Assembly (NCBI GenBank): GCA_003132105.1
Contig: PKWS01000339.1
Coordinates: 1,223-9,568 of the forward strand
DNA: 8,346 nt
Direction: 5' to 3'
DNA from: Desulfosporosinus sp.
GTDB lineage: Bacteria; Bacillota; Desulfitobacteriia; Desulfitobacteriales; Desulfitobacteriaceae
The notes under the pieces were generated by a model. It was not told where the DNA came from. It saw nothing but the letters and a program-made list of their open reading frames with translations, and did no database searches. Position numbers and translations under genes: made by a program. Numbering within the stretch: the stretch's first letter is position 1; every line of letters starts with the position of its first letter. Below, piece after piece: positions 1 to 6,033 of this stretch.

Positions 1-1
1 T

Positions 2-343
2 TATAATCCTGATCGCCAAGAAGCGTTTGCACGGGTAAAAATCGCAAAGAATTTGACAGAAGTTTATGCAGAGATCGAAGCAGAACATGGGGTAGCTCCT
101 GTTAAAGTGGCAACGGATGCTCGAAAATATGCCAATACAGTCACTTATGCGCAACTCCGTGAGGAGATAGAAACTAAGGAAGCACCGATTCTATTACTGT
201 TTGGAACCGGTTGGGGATTGCTTAAAGAAGATGTCGAGCAGATGGATCGAATTCTGGAGCCAATCTATGGACCTACAGATTATAATCATTTATCTGTGCG
301 TTCCGCTGTAGCAATTATACTGGACCGCTTACGTGGACACTGA
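2..343 (+). CDS. SPOUT-type RNA methyltransferase (Methyltrans_RNA/PF09936-like), C-terminal part
   Basis: The reading frame is open from the window edge to TGA at 341-343, giving 113 residues of a protein whose N-terminus lies outside the window. A TTG at 53 is in frame but is only an internal leucine. The residues FGTGWGL (about 68-74 of the visible part) and, later, NHLSVRSAVAI are typical of the SAM-binding knotted C-terminal half of SPOUT methyltransferases related to TrmD. In clostridial genomes a small protein of this family, usually about 180-190 residues, sits between trmD and rplS, and here rplS is indeed next. It probably methylates a structured RNA, but the substrate cannot be read from the sequence. 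Family call is fairly sure; precise function is unknown. Confidence 0.8.
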   Translation, partial: YNPDRQEAFARVKIAKNLTEVYAEIEAEHGVAPVKVATDARKYANTVTYAQLREEIETKEAPILLLFGTGWGLLKEDVEQMDRILEPIYGPTDYNHLSVRSAVAIILDRLRGH

Positions 344-378
344 AAATAAACTCGTTCTACTATAGCTGAACATCGGGG

Positions 379-408
379 CTTCAGGTAGGGAGTTTACCCC
401 ACCTGAAG
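379..408. repeat. Strong stem-loop A of an intergenic palindromic repeat
   Basis: An 8-bp perfect inverted repeat (CTTCAGGT at 379-386, ACCTGAAG at 401-408) is extended by GGG/CCC (388-390 with 397-399) after one A/C mismatch, leaving a six-base loop. No T-run follows, so it is not a standard intrinsic terminator on the + strand. It lies 17 bases before a second perfect stem-loop. The pair looks like an intergenic repeat unit rather than part of either flanking gene. Confidence 0.6.
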
Positions 409-425
409 TGGAGAACCGGGGGGAG

Positions 426-447
426 CGCCCACTTATAGAAGTGGGCG
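426..447. repeat. Strong stem-loop B of an intergenic palindromic repeat
   Basis: A perfect 9-bp inverted repeat (CGCCCACTT at 426-434, AAGTGGGCG at 439-447) encloses the four-base loop ATAG. Short subterminal palindromes of this size and composition occur at the ends of IS200/IS605-type elements and their transposase-free derivatives, so this may be an insertion-sequence relic. That link is from general resemblance only. No transposase or TnpB-like reading frame is present here, and no T-run follows the stem. Confidence 0.6.
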
Positions 448-480
448 TCTCGCCGTTGGATGAGATGGTCTTGAAAATTG

Positions 481-509
481 TTGCATAGCTAAATAAGTTG
501 TGATAAAAT
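481..509 (+). promoter_or_regulatory. Probable sigma-A promoter for rplS
   Basis: The -35-like TTGCAT (481-486) is separated by 17 bases from the -10-like TAAAAT (504-509). The -10 box is preceded by TG one base upstream (501-502), an extended -10 arrangement. Transcription would start near 516 and give a leader of about 73 nt before the rplS ATG. The promoter lies downstream of the two palindromes, so they would not be in this transcript, although a read-through transcript from upstream trmD-type genes would contain them. Based on consensus match only. Confidence 0.55.
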
Positions 510-515
510 AAATTG

Positions 516-567
516 GTCTGATAATAGGTGGTCCGCTCGCTGAAAATCAGTGTATGAACATCTAGAC
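516..567 (+). promoter_or_regulatory. Possible structured rplS leader (L19-type autoregulatory candidate)
   Basis: The predicted rplS leader can fold. GTCTG (516-520) pairs with TAGAC (563-567, one G-U pair). Inside it, CGCTGA (538-543) pairs with TCAGTG (547-552, one G-U pair) around a three-base loop. The outer stem ends four bases before the Shine-Dalgarno sequence GGAGG. Low-GC Gram-positives are known to carry a short L19 leader RNA in front of rplS that is thought to mediate feedback by L19. Position and size fit that family, but I have not matched its consensus, so the assignment is tentative. Confidence 0.35.
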
Positions 568-588
568 AAGGAAGGAGGGAATTTTATA

Positions 589-936
589 ATGGATTATATT
601 CGCATGATTGAAGAAGAACAAATGAAAAAGGATCTTCCTGACTTCCGTCCCGGGGATACTGTGCGTGTACATGTGCGTATTGTTGAGGGAACTCGTGAAC
701 GTATTCAGGTTTTTGAAGGGCTTGTCATCGCAATGAAAGGTGGCGGCATCAGAGAGACCTTTACTGTTCGTCGTGTCGTAGCTGGCGTCGGAGCAGAACG
801 TACTTTCCCTTTGCACTCACCTCGTTTGGACAAGATTGAGGTGGCTCGCCGGGGTGTGGTTCGCCGGGCTAAGCTTTACTATTTACGTGCACTTTCAGGT
901 AAGGCCGCACGGATTCGCGATCGTCGCATCGTATAA
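589..936 (+). CDS. rplS: 50S ribosomal protein L19
   Basis: This encodes bL19, a protein of the large ribosomal subunit near the 30S/50S interface. From the ATG at 589 the product is 115 residues, the normal size for the family. It contains the recognisable core FRPGDTVRVHVRIVEG (about 20-35), the basic segment VFEGLVIAMKGGG and the C-terminal RRAKLYYLR(A)LSGKAARI stretch. The ATG was chosen because it has AAGGAGG (572-578) 10 bases upstream and yields the standard N-terminus MDYIRMIEEEQ. An in-frame GTG at 550 would add 13 residues that include the ribosome binding site, so it is rejected. A promoter and structured leader precede the gene, and a T-rich hairpin follows it. Its position next to the SPOUT methyltransferase and before lepB and rbgA is the usual Firmicute arrangement. 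Confidence 0.97.
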   Translation: MDYIRMIEEEQMKKDLPDFRPGDTVRVHVRIVEGTRERIQVFEGLVIAMKGGGIRETFTVRRVVAGVGAERTFPLHSPRLDKIEVARRGVVRRAKLYYLRALSGKAARIRDRRIV

Positions 937-952
937 GGTTAAAAATGGGCTG

Positions 953-975
953 GAGCAATCTGGCTCTTTTTTTTT
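953..975 (+). terminator. Probable weak intrinsic terminator after rplS
   Basis: A short stem GAGC (953-956) / GCTC (963-966) with a six-base loop is followed directly by nine T residues (967-975), 17 bases after the rplS stop. The T-run is convincing, but the four-base-pair stem is weak. It may be a partial terminator or attenuator that lowers expression of lepB and later genes relative to the abundant L19 message. Confidence 0.5.
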
Positions 976-1135
976 ACCAGTCCTAAAGTATAAGTTTGGG
1001 GTGGGTCTCTTCTCGCCATCCTTGGCTACAGGGACACTCGGCCGTCCATGGCCAGCGCATATTTATTGTTCTGTCGCGTATGCTCCGAAGATTCTTGCTC
1101 ATACTAAACGAGTAGTGCAAGAGGGGAGCGAAAAG

Positions 1136-1648
1136 ATGGAACGTCAAAAATCGAAACGAAAATGGATTTTGGGTATTATCGGCGTGGTTCTACTGATCGG
1201 TGGATTACTTCGTTGGGGAGTATTGCAACCCTATCTGATTCGGCAACCTTCCATGGAACCCGGTCTGGTTTCAGGAGATCGCATTGTCGTCAATCGACTT
1301 GCGTATCGCGGTTGGGCTCCCACCAGAGGGGATGTCGTCGTGTTTGCGTTCCCGAAGGACTTAAAGAGAACCTTCGTCAAACGAGTTATTGCGGTTGAGG
1401 GTGAAACGGTCGAACTTCGCGACAATAAAGTTTTTGTGAATGGCAACGTTATTGAGGAGCCCTACCTTAAACCCGGTGATTTTCCTCCTTATGGTCCAGA
1501 AGCTGTTCCAGTGGGGAAGGTGTTTGTCTTAGGGGATAACCGTCGTGAGAGTGAAGACTCACGAGAATGGGGGCTTCTCCCTAAAACCTACCTCTTAGGA
1601 AAATCTTGGTTGGTATACTACCCTTTTCAGCGTTTTAGGTTTTTCTAA
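1136..1648 (+). CDS. lepB: Signal peptidase I (type I leader peptidase)
   Basis: This membrane-anchored serine protease removes signal peptides from exported proteins on the outer face of the membrane. The product is 170 residues, typical for Gram-positive type I enzymes. A basic N-terminus (to about residue 9) is followed by one membrane anchor (about 10-31). The catalytic serine is S39 in QPSMEPGL and the general-base lysine is K82 in FVKRVIAVEGE. The conserved GDNR signature is at 133-136, followed by SEDSREWG. The ATG at 1136 was chosen because GAGGGGAG (1121-1128) lies just upstream and the protein starts with the expected short cytoplasmic tail. The frame stays open back to 836, but that part overlaps rplS and is not protein-like. 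The 199-base gap after rplS has no clear promoter, so the gene may depend on read-through or an unrecognised promoter. Confidence 0.95.
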   Translation: MERQKSKRKWILGIIGVVLLIGGLLRWGVLQPYLIRQPSMEPGLVSGDRIVVNRLAYRGWAPTRGDVVVFAFPKDLKRTFVKRVIAVEGETVELRDNKVFVNGNVIEEPYLKPGDFPPYGPEAVPVGKVFVLGDNRRESEDSREWGLLPKTYLLGKSWLVYYPFQRFRFF

Positions 1649-1713
1649 TATACTTAATATAAAGGTTGACTAAAGAATGAGGTTCTTTTTAAGAAGGATG
1701 AAGAGGGATATTC

Positions 1714-2544
1714 ATGAGTATTCAATGGTTCCCGGGGCATATGGCTAAAGCAAGACGCCTTCTAATTGAGCAACTTGAATGGGTCGATGTTGTTTTAGAA
1801 CTGGCAGATGCTCGAATACCAGTTAGTAGTCGTAATCCAATGCTACATAAACTGCTTGGAAATAAACCTAGATTATTGCTACTGAATAAAATGGATTTAG
1901 CAGATCCCACTTGGACGGCAAAATGGCTTACTTACCTAAGAGCTTCAAGTCCTGTTTATGCGGTTAGCGCAACTACAGGGCTTGGGGTTAAACAAATTGT
2001 ACCAGAATTAGAACGCATGGTTATGGTTAAACAAGCAAGACAGGCTAAAAAAGGCATTCGTCCACAGACGATTAAGGTGATGATTGTGGGGATCCCCAAC
2101 ATTGGTAAGTCGTCTCTGATTAATCAATTGACGGGCGGAGCCCAAGCAAAAGTCGGGAACAAACCAGGCGTGACCAGGGGAAATCAATGGGTCCGGATTC
2201 ATGAACGAGTTGAACTTTTAGATACACCAGGAATGTTGTGGCCTAAATTTGAAGTTCCTGAAATCGGGCGGAAGCTGGCTGCTCTCGGAGCCATCAAAGA
2301 TGATGTTTTTGACATTGAAGAATTATCGACTTGGATCATTGATTGGCTCAAGTTGCACTCTCCAAATGCCTTACTCCGTTATCAGGTTCCGGATTTAGAG
2401 GTTACGTTGGAGAGTCTGGGACGAAAACGTGGGTGCTTGATTCACGGTGGGCGTGTGGATACGCTAAAAGCCGCTCAAATTTTCCTGCGTGAACTTCGTA
2501 TGGGACAACTTGGTCCAATAACAATGGATTATATTTCTGAGTGA
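1714..2544 (+). CDS. rbgA: Ribosome biogenesis GTPase RbgA (YlqF)
   Basis: This circularly permuted GTPase is needed for late assembly of the 50S subunit in Firmicutes. The product is 276 residues, close to the usual length of about 280. The N-terminus WFPGHMAKA is characteristic of the family. The GTPase motifs come in permuted order: G4 NKMD at 58-61, G5 SA at 85-86, the G1 P-loop GIPNIGKSS at 126-134, the G2 threonine in PGVT at about 151-154, and G3 DTPG at 170-173. A C-terminal helical, RNA-binding-type domain follows. AAGAGGGA (1701-1708) ahead of the ATG supports the start. It follows lepB after 65 bases and precedes rnhB, the same order as in Bacillus. Its placement next to rplS matches its role in large-subunit assembly. 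Confidence 0.96.
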   Translation: MSIQWFPGHMAKARRLLIEQLEWVDVVLELADARIPVSSRNPMLHKLLGNKPRLLLLNKMDLADPTWTAKWLTYLRASSPVYAVSATTGLGVKQIVPELERMVMVKQARQAKKGIRPQTIKVMIVGIPNIGKSSLINQLTGGAQAKVGNKPGVTRGNQWVRIHERVELLDTPGMLWPKFEVPEIGRKLAALGAIKDDVFDIEELSTWIIDWLKLHSPNALLRYQVPDLEVTLESLGRKRGCLIHGGRVDTLKAAQIFLRELRMGQLGPITMDYISE

Positions 2545-2645
2545 TTTAAATTTCTTATATAACTATAGTTTAATAATGCATACGGAATAAAGGACATTGA
2601 ATTTTTTTGGCGAAGAGGAATATAGGTAGAGAAGAGGAAAAAAGT

Positions 2646-3428
2646 GTGGAACCGTTATCCCAGATGAATGTACGGGAAGTTGAAGAAGCACTATTTAAAG
2701 ACCCTTCCACTCGAATGCTTTGTGCATGTCAGAAGGATCCACGTCAAGGAGTTAGGCAACTTGCCGTGCGCCTTATTAAGTTACAGCAAGCACAAGCCGT
2801 GGAAGAAGCCCGTATCCAACAAATGCTTGTAGAAGAAAAGAAATTATGGCAACAAGGATTCTTGTTGCTGGCAGGCATTGATGAAGCGGGGAGAGGACCT
2901 CTGGCAGGCCCGGTTGTTGCTGCAGCGTGTATTCTGCCGGTGCGATTTGATTTGCCAGGTCTCAATGATTCTAAAATGCTAACAGAGAGTAAGCGGGAAA
3001 AACTTTACTCTCAGATTCAAGCTCAAGCGATTGATTATGCGCTTGGAAGTGCTGAACCAGCAGAGATCGACGCTTTGAATATTTTACAAGCGACGAAATT
3101 AGCTATGAAGCGAGCGGTCGAGGGTTTGAAAGTTCGTCCTCATTATTTGATGATTGACGCACTAACTCTCCCTACTGTGAAGTTTCCACAGCTTCCCCTT
3201 ATAGGGGGAGATCGAATAAGTGCAACAATCGCAGCTGCCTCAATCTTAGCAAAGGTGACACGTGATCGTTTGATGGTTGAACTCGATACCCTTTATCCGG
3301 ATTATGCATTTTGCAAAAATAAAGGGTATGGCACGAGTGAACATATGCAAGTTTTGCGGCGACTAGGACCATGCCCTCTTCATCGAAGAAGTTTTGCTCC
3401 GGTGAAACAAGGAAAGTCAGCTATTTAG
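2646..3428 (+). CDS. rnhB: Ribonuclease HII
   Basis: RNase HII cuts RNA in RNA/DNA hybrids and excises ribonucleotides misincorporated into DNA. From the GTG at 2646 the product is 260 residues. An N-terminal extension of about 70 residues (MNVREVEEALF, then CQKDPRQGV), as in the Bacillus enzyme, comes before the catalytic domain. Active-site acidic residues are D79 and E80 in GIDEAGRGPLAGPV, D171 in MIDALTLP, and D207 in KVTRDR. Near the end, KNKGYGTSEH and GPCPLHRRSFAPV are family hallmarks. The start is uncertain. GTG 2646 has GAGG 8 bases upstream and gives an N-terminus of normal length. TTG at 2607 (273 residues, AAGGA 12 bases upstream) and ATG at 2664 (no ribosome binding site) are alternatives. 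It closes the housekeeping block, and the next gene belongs to a separately promoted operon. Confidence 0.94.
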   Translation: MEPLSQMNVREVEEALFKDPSTRMLCACQKDPRQGVRQLAVRLIKLQQAQAVEEARIQQMLVEEKKLWQQGFLLLAGIDEAGRGPLAGPVVAAACILPVRFDLPGLNDSKMLTESKREKLYSQIQAQAIDYALGSAEPAEIDALNILQATKLAMKRAVEGLKVRPHYLMIDALTLPTVKFPQLPLIGGDRISATIAAASILAKVTRDRLMVELDTLYPDYAFCKNKGYGTSEHMQVLRRLGPCPLHRRSFAPVKQGKSAI

Positions 3429-3465
3429 AATGATAAGTAGGGGACGCCGCATTTTCTAATAGTTA

Positions 3466-3494
3466 TTGACCACTTCCTCTGGATGTGGCACAAT
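3466..3494 (+). promoter_or_regulatory. Probable sigma-A promoter of the nuo operon
   Basis: TTGACC (3466-3471) is followed after 17 bases by CACAAT (3489-3494), with TG one base before the -10 box (3486-3487), an extended -10 arrangement. Transcription would start near 3501 and give a leader of about 43 nt. A near-perfect Shine-Dalgarno AAAGGAGG (3528-3535) lies 8 bases before the nuoA ATG. CCAC (3470-3473) and GTGG (3485-3488) form a short inverted repeat inside the spacer that could be part of an operator, but this is weak. Based on consensus match only. Confidence 0.55.
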
Positions 3495-3543
3495 AAGTTG
3501 AGCTCATAGAGGTACCTATTTTACAGGAAAGGAGGTTAAGAGG

Positions 3544-3903
3544 ATGGGTGACAACAATTTTGTCGGTGTAGGTGTGTTTCTTGTTATTGGTATAGCGTTA
3601 CCCATGATTTTTATGCTAATACCCAAGTTAGTGGCACCCCACAAACCACACAAAGAGAAGCTAACAACGTATGAGTGTGGTAACGAGACAATTGGCCCGA
3701 CCTGGGTGGGATTTAAGAGCAATTATTTCTTGTATGCCTTAGTATTCGCAGCCTTTGATGTTGAAACTGTTTTCTTATATCCTTGGGCCTTAACATTCCA
3801 AAAACTAGGCACATTCGCTTTCGTGGAAATGTTCGTCTTTATTTTAATTCTCTTGGTTGGTTTCTGGTATGCTTGGAAGGAAGGTGCTTTAGATTGGATG
3901 TAG
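3544..3903 (+). CDS. nuoA: NADH-quinone oxidoreductase subunit A (complex I NuoA)
   Basis: This is a small membrane subunit of proton-pumping respiratory complex I, sitting near the quinone chamber. The product is 119 residues, the usual size, with three hydrophobic segments (about 7-28, 62-84 and 91-111). The diagnostic loop TYECGNE (42-48) carries the conserved cysteine C45, and the family motif FDVETVFLYPWA spans 71-82 with acidic residues D72 and E74 in the membrane. The ATG has AAAGGAGG 8 bases upstream, the strongest ribosome binding site of the operon. It is the first gene of the nuo operon, and its end overlaps the start of nuoB by 10 bases. Confidence 0.96.
   Translation: MGDNNFVGVGVFLVIGIALPMIFMLIPKLVAPHKPHKEKLTTYECGNETIGPTWVGFKSNYFLYALVFAAFDVETVFLYPWALTFQKLGTFAFVEMFVFILILLVGFWYAWKEGALDWM
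3875..3884 (+). promoter_or_regulatory. Ribosome binding site inside nuoA that sets the nuoB start
   Basis: GGAAGGAAGG lies within the last codons of nuoA, nine bases before the TTG at 3894. No ATG or GTG in the nuoB frame gives a sensible N-terminus here, so this site supports translation of nuoB from TTG. Confidence 0.6.
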
Positions 3904-4415
3904 CTTTAGAAAAACAGCTTCGTGAGGACGAAGCGTGTCTCGAAAAAAATGCTCTGGTTACCACAATTGATAAAGCATTGAACTGGGGGCGAGGGTATTC
4001 CTTCTGGCCGGTTCTGTTTGGCTTAGCTTGCTGTGCAATTGAGATGATGGCTACGAGCGCATCTCGATATGACATATCTCGCTTTGGCTGGGAGGCTTTT
4101 CGTTCCTCTCCGCGTCAATCAGACCTTATGATTGTAGCGGGAACTTGTACTCGGAAGATGGCTCCATTGTTGCGGCGTGTTTATGACCAAATGCCTGAGC
4201 CCAAATGGGTCATTGCAATGGGGAGTTGTGCATGTTCAGGAGGGCCATTTATTGATTCCTATGCTATGATGGCCGGCGCTGATAAGATTGTCCCAGTGGA
4301 TATATACATCCCTGGTTGCCCTCCAAGGCCAGAATCCTTGTTATTTGGCATGTTGCAGCTTCAATACAAAGTATCAAATCCCGCTAAGGTGAGGTTAATG
4401 AGACATGGAAAATAA
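3894..4415 (+). CDS. nuoB: NADH-quinone oxidoreductase subunit B (complex I NuoB, cluster N2)
   Basis: NuoB carries the terminal [4Fe-4S] cluster N2 that passes electrons to quinone at the junction of the peripheral and membrane arms. From TTG 3894 the product is 173 residues. Cluster ligands are C46 and C47 (GLACCAIEM), C112 (MGSCACSGGPF) and C142 (PGCPPRPE). C85 in AGTCTRKMAP matches the conserved non-ligand cysteine of E. coli NuoB, and the spacing of these residues agrees almost exactly with E. coli. C114, two residues after ligand C112, replaces the asparagine of the usual CAN and is an additional cysteine. The long C-terminal tail of the E. coli protein is absent. The frame is open back to 3783, but that part overlaps nuoA in another frame. 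The gene overlaps nuoA by 10 bases and nuoC by 11, suggesting translational coupling. Confidence 0.94.
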   Translation: MDVALEKQLREDEACLEKNALVTTIDKALNWGRGYSFWPVLFGLACCAIEMMATSASRYDISRFGWEAFRSSPRQSDLMIVAGTCTRKMAPLLRRVYDQMPEPKWVIAMGSCACSGGPFIDSYAMMAGADKIVPVDIYIPGCPPRPESLLFGMLQLQYKVSNPAKVRLMRHGK

Positions 4416-4893
4416 AGTATTAAGACAACAAGTCGAAGAACTAGCAAGTAAGGTTAATGGTGAAGTTGAAGAGAGTTTTGGGGTGCTTATTTTAAAAGTT
4501 AAAGCTCCATATATTATCGAAACTCTGACAGCGGCAAAAAACTTTACTGATGTTCCATGTGATTTTCTCCACGACCTAGGTGGATCAGATCTAGTGGATC
4601 ATTTTGAAGTGGTTTACCAGCTATCAAGCTTCCGGGGGCCTCAACTTCTGCGTGTCAAGGCATTGTTGGATCGGGAAAATCCAGTGATTGATTCCGTGAC
4701 TCGACTATGGCAGGGTGCAAACTTCTTAGAACGTGAGGCTTTTGATATGTTCGGAATTAAATTTACTGGGCATCCCAATCTTAAGCGAATCTACATGTGG
4801 GATGATTTTGTAGGTTATCCGTTGCGTAAGGATTATGTGACAGAGCCCATTGAGGTTCGTAATATCGTGCGCCAACGCATAGAAGGGGAATAG
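4405..4893 (+). CDS. nuoC: NADH-quinone oxidoreductase subunit C (complex I 30-kDa NuoC)
   Basis: NuoC is a cofactor-free peripheral subunit that packs against NuoD and NuoI in the connecting module. The product is 162 residues and is a separate protein, not fused to NuoD as in E. coli. The 30-kDa signature is clear: LEREAFDMFGIKF (108-120), then GHPNLKRIYM (122-131) and GYPLRKDY (137-144). The N-terminal half is less conserved, as is normal. GAGG (4391-4394) lies 10 bases before the ATG, inside the end of nuoB, and the ATG precedes the nuoB stop by 8 bases. Eleven bases separate its stop from nuoD. Confidence 0.95.
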   Translation: MENKVLRQQVEELASKVNGEVEESFGVLILKVKAPYIIETLTAAKNFTDVPCDFLHDLGGSDLVDHFEVVYQLSSFRGPQLLRVKALLDRENPVIDSVTRLWQGANFLEREAFDMFGIKFTGHPNLKRIYMWDDFVGYPLRKDYVTEPIEVRNIVRQRIEGE

Positions 4894-4904
4894 GGGGAAA
4901 AACC

Positions 4905-6008
4905 ATGACTATTGAAAACACACAAGAACTTATTATAAACATGGGCCCCCAGCACCCGAGTATGCACGGATTGTTCCGTATGGTGGTCCACTTAGAGGGA
5001 GAAACTGTTACGAAAATCATTCCCAAAATAGGATATCTGCATCGGGGGATGGAAAAACTGGCGGAAAGCCGAACTTATGCACAGTTTATCCCATATACGG
5101 ATCGTCTGGATTACCTTGCATCCCCGCACAACAATTGGGCCTATGTCCAAACCGTGGAAAAACTAATGAGCATTGAAATTCCCGAACGGGCAGAATATCT
5201 CCGGGTTATCTTTGGAGAACTTGCCCGGATTGCTAGCCACTATATTATGATTGCTAGTACGTCACTCGATTTTGGTGGTAGTACACCTTGGTTTTATTTT
5301 TTCCGTGATCGCGAACGTATCTTAGATCTGTTTGAGATGACTGCAGGAAGCCGCTTGACAGTCAATATCATGCGCATAGGAGGAATGAGTGCCGAGCCAC
5401 CAGAAGAATTTTGGCCTGCCCTACAATCGTTTCTCGATGATATGCCAGGGATGATTGAAGAATACTACGGCATATTTTTTGGAAATGAAATTGCCCAAGC
5501 ACGTTTGAAGGGTGTAGGTATCTTATCGAAGGAGATCGCAGAAAACCTTTCTATCACTGGTCCAGTTCTACGGGCGTCTGGTGTCAATTACGACGTACGT
5601 AAAGCAGAGCCTTACAGTATCTACGATCGATTTGACTTTAACGTGCCAGTTCGCATGGGATGCGACAGCTATGATCGCACCATGATCAGGATGGATGAGA
5701 TTGCGGAGAGTGTCAAAATCATCAGGCAAGCAGCTCGTGATATTCCTCTAGGACCGATTATGGCCAAGGTACCTAAAGTTATCAAACCTCCGGCTGGTGA
5801 AGTTTATCACCGAGTGGAGAACCCCAAAGGGGAATTGGGATTCTATATCGTCAGTGATGGAACGACCAAACCAGCACGTGTTCGTATACGTTCAGCCTCA
5901 TTTATTAACGTGCAAGCGCTCCCAATCGTGGGTGTAGGGTGGAAAATCCAAGATGTAATCGCGATTTTTGCAACATTAGATGCGGTATTAGGTGAAGTTG
6001 ATAAGTAG
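4905..6008 (+). CDS. nuoD: NADH-quinone oxidoreductase subunit D (complex I 49-kDa NuoD)
   Basis: NuoD forms most of the quinone-binding cavity next to cluster N2. The product is 367 residues, normal for an unfused NuoD. The N-terminal motif MGPQHPSMHG (13-22) places the quinone-contacting histidine at H21. TDRLDYLASPHNNWAY (65-80) places the conserved quinone-contacting tyrosine at Y70, matching H38 and Y87 of Thermus Nqo4. The C-terminus has RIRSASFINVQALP and ends in LGEVDK, as in genuine NuoD. The paired CxxC motifs of the related [NiFe]-hydrogenase large subunits are absent at both ends, so this is a complex I subunit and not a hydrogenase. GGGGG(A) just upstream of the ATG supplies the ribosome binding site. 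The next gene is nuoH, with no nuoE, F or G between. Confidence 0.97.
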   Translation: MTIENTQELIINMGPQHPSMHGLFRMVVHLEGETVTKIIPKIGYLHRGMEKLAESRTYAQFIPYTDRLDYLASPHNNWAYVQTVEKLMSIEIPERAEYLRVIFGELARIASHYIMIASTSLDFGGSTPWFYFFRDRERILDLFEMTAGSRLTVNIMRIGGMSAEPPEEFWPALQSFLDDMPGMIEEYYGIFFGNEIAQARLKGVGILSKEIAENLSITGPVLRASGVNYDVRKAEPYSIYDRFDFNVPVRMGCDSYDRTMIRMDEIAESVKIIRQAARDIPLGPIMAKVPKVIKPPAGEVYHRVENPKGELGFYIVSDGTTKPARVRIRSASFINVQALPIVGVGWKIQDVIAIFATLDAVLGEVDK

Positions 6009-6033
6009 GAAATTGCAATGAGAGGAGAATAAG

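Noticed and set aside
379..447. The two stem-loops as a Rho-independent terminator of the methyltransferase operon
   Set aside because: Neither stem is followed by a T-run on either strand in the proper position.
344..470. CRISPR array or tRNA gene in the gap before rplS
   Set aside because: There are no regularly spaced direct repeats, and neither hairpin fits a cloverleaf with an acceptor stem and T-loop.
550..588. GTG at 550 as the rplS start
   Set aside because: It would place the ribosome binding site inside the coding region and add 13 residues not seen in L19. ATG 589 gives the normal N-terminus and length.
836..1135. Upstream extension of lepB in the same frame
   Set aside because: It overlaps rplS, runs through the terminator region and adds a non-homologous 100-residue segment. 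ATG 1136 has a ribosome binding site and a normal signal peptidase start.
1666..1694. TTGACT as the -35 box of an rbgA promoter
   Set aside because: The -10 position 17 bases on (TTAAGA) is a poor match, and the transcript would begin at the ribosome binding site.
3783..3893. N-terminal extension of nuoB from ATG 3783
   Set aside because: It lies in another frame of the well-conserved end of nuoA and resembles no NuoB N-terminus. TTG 3894 with its ribosome binding site is preferred.
4905..6008. NuoD as the large subunit of a membrane-bound [NiFe]-hydrogenase
   Set aside because: The CxxC metal-binding pairs are missing at both ends, and the quinone-site His and Tyr and the LGEVDK end are those of true NuoD.
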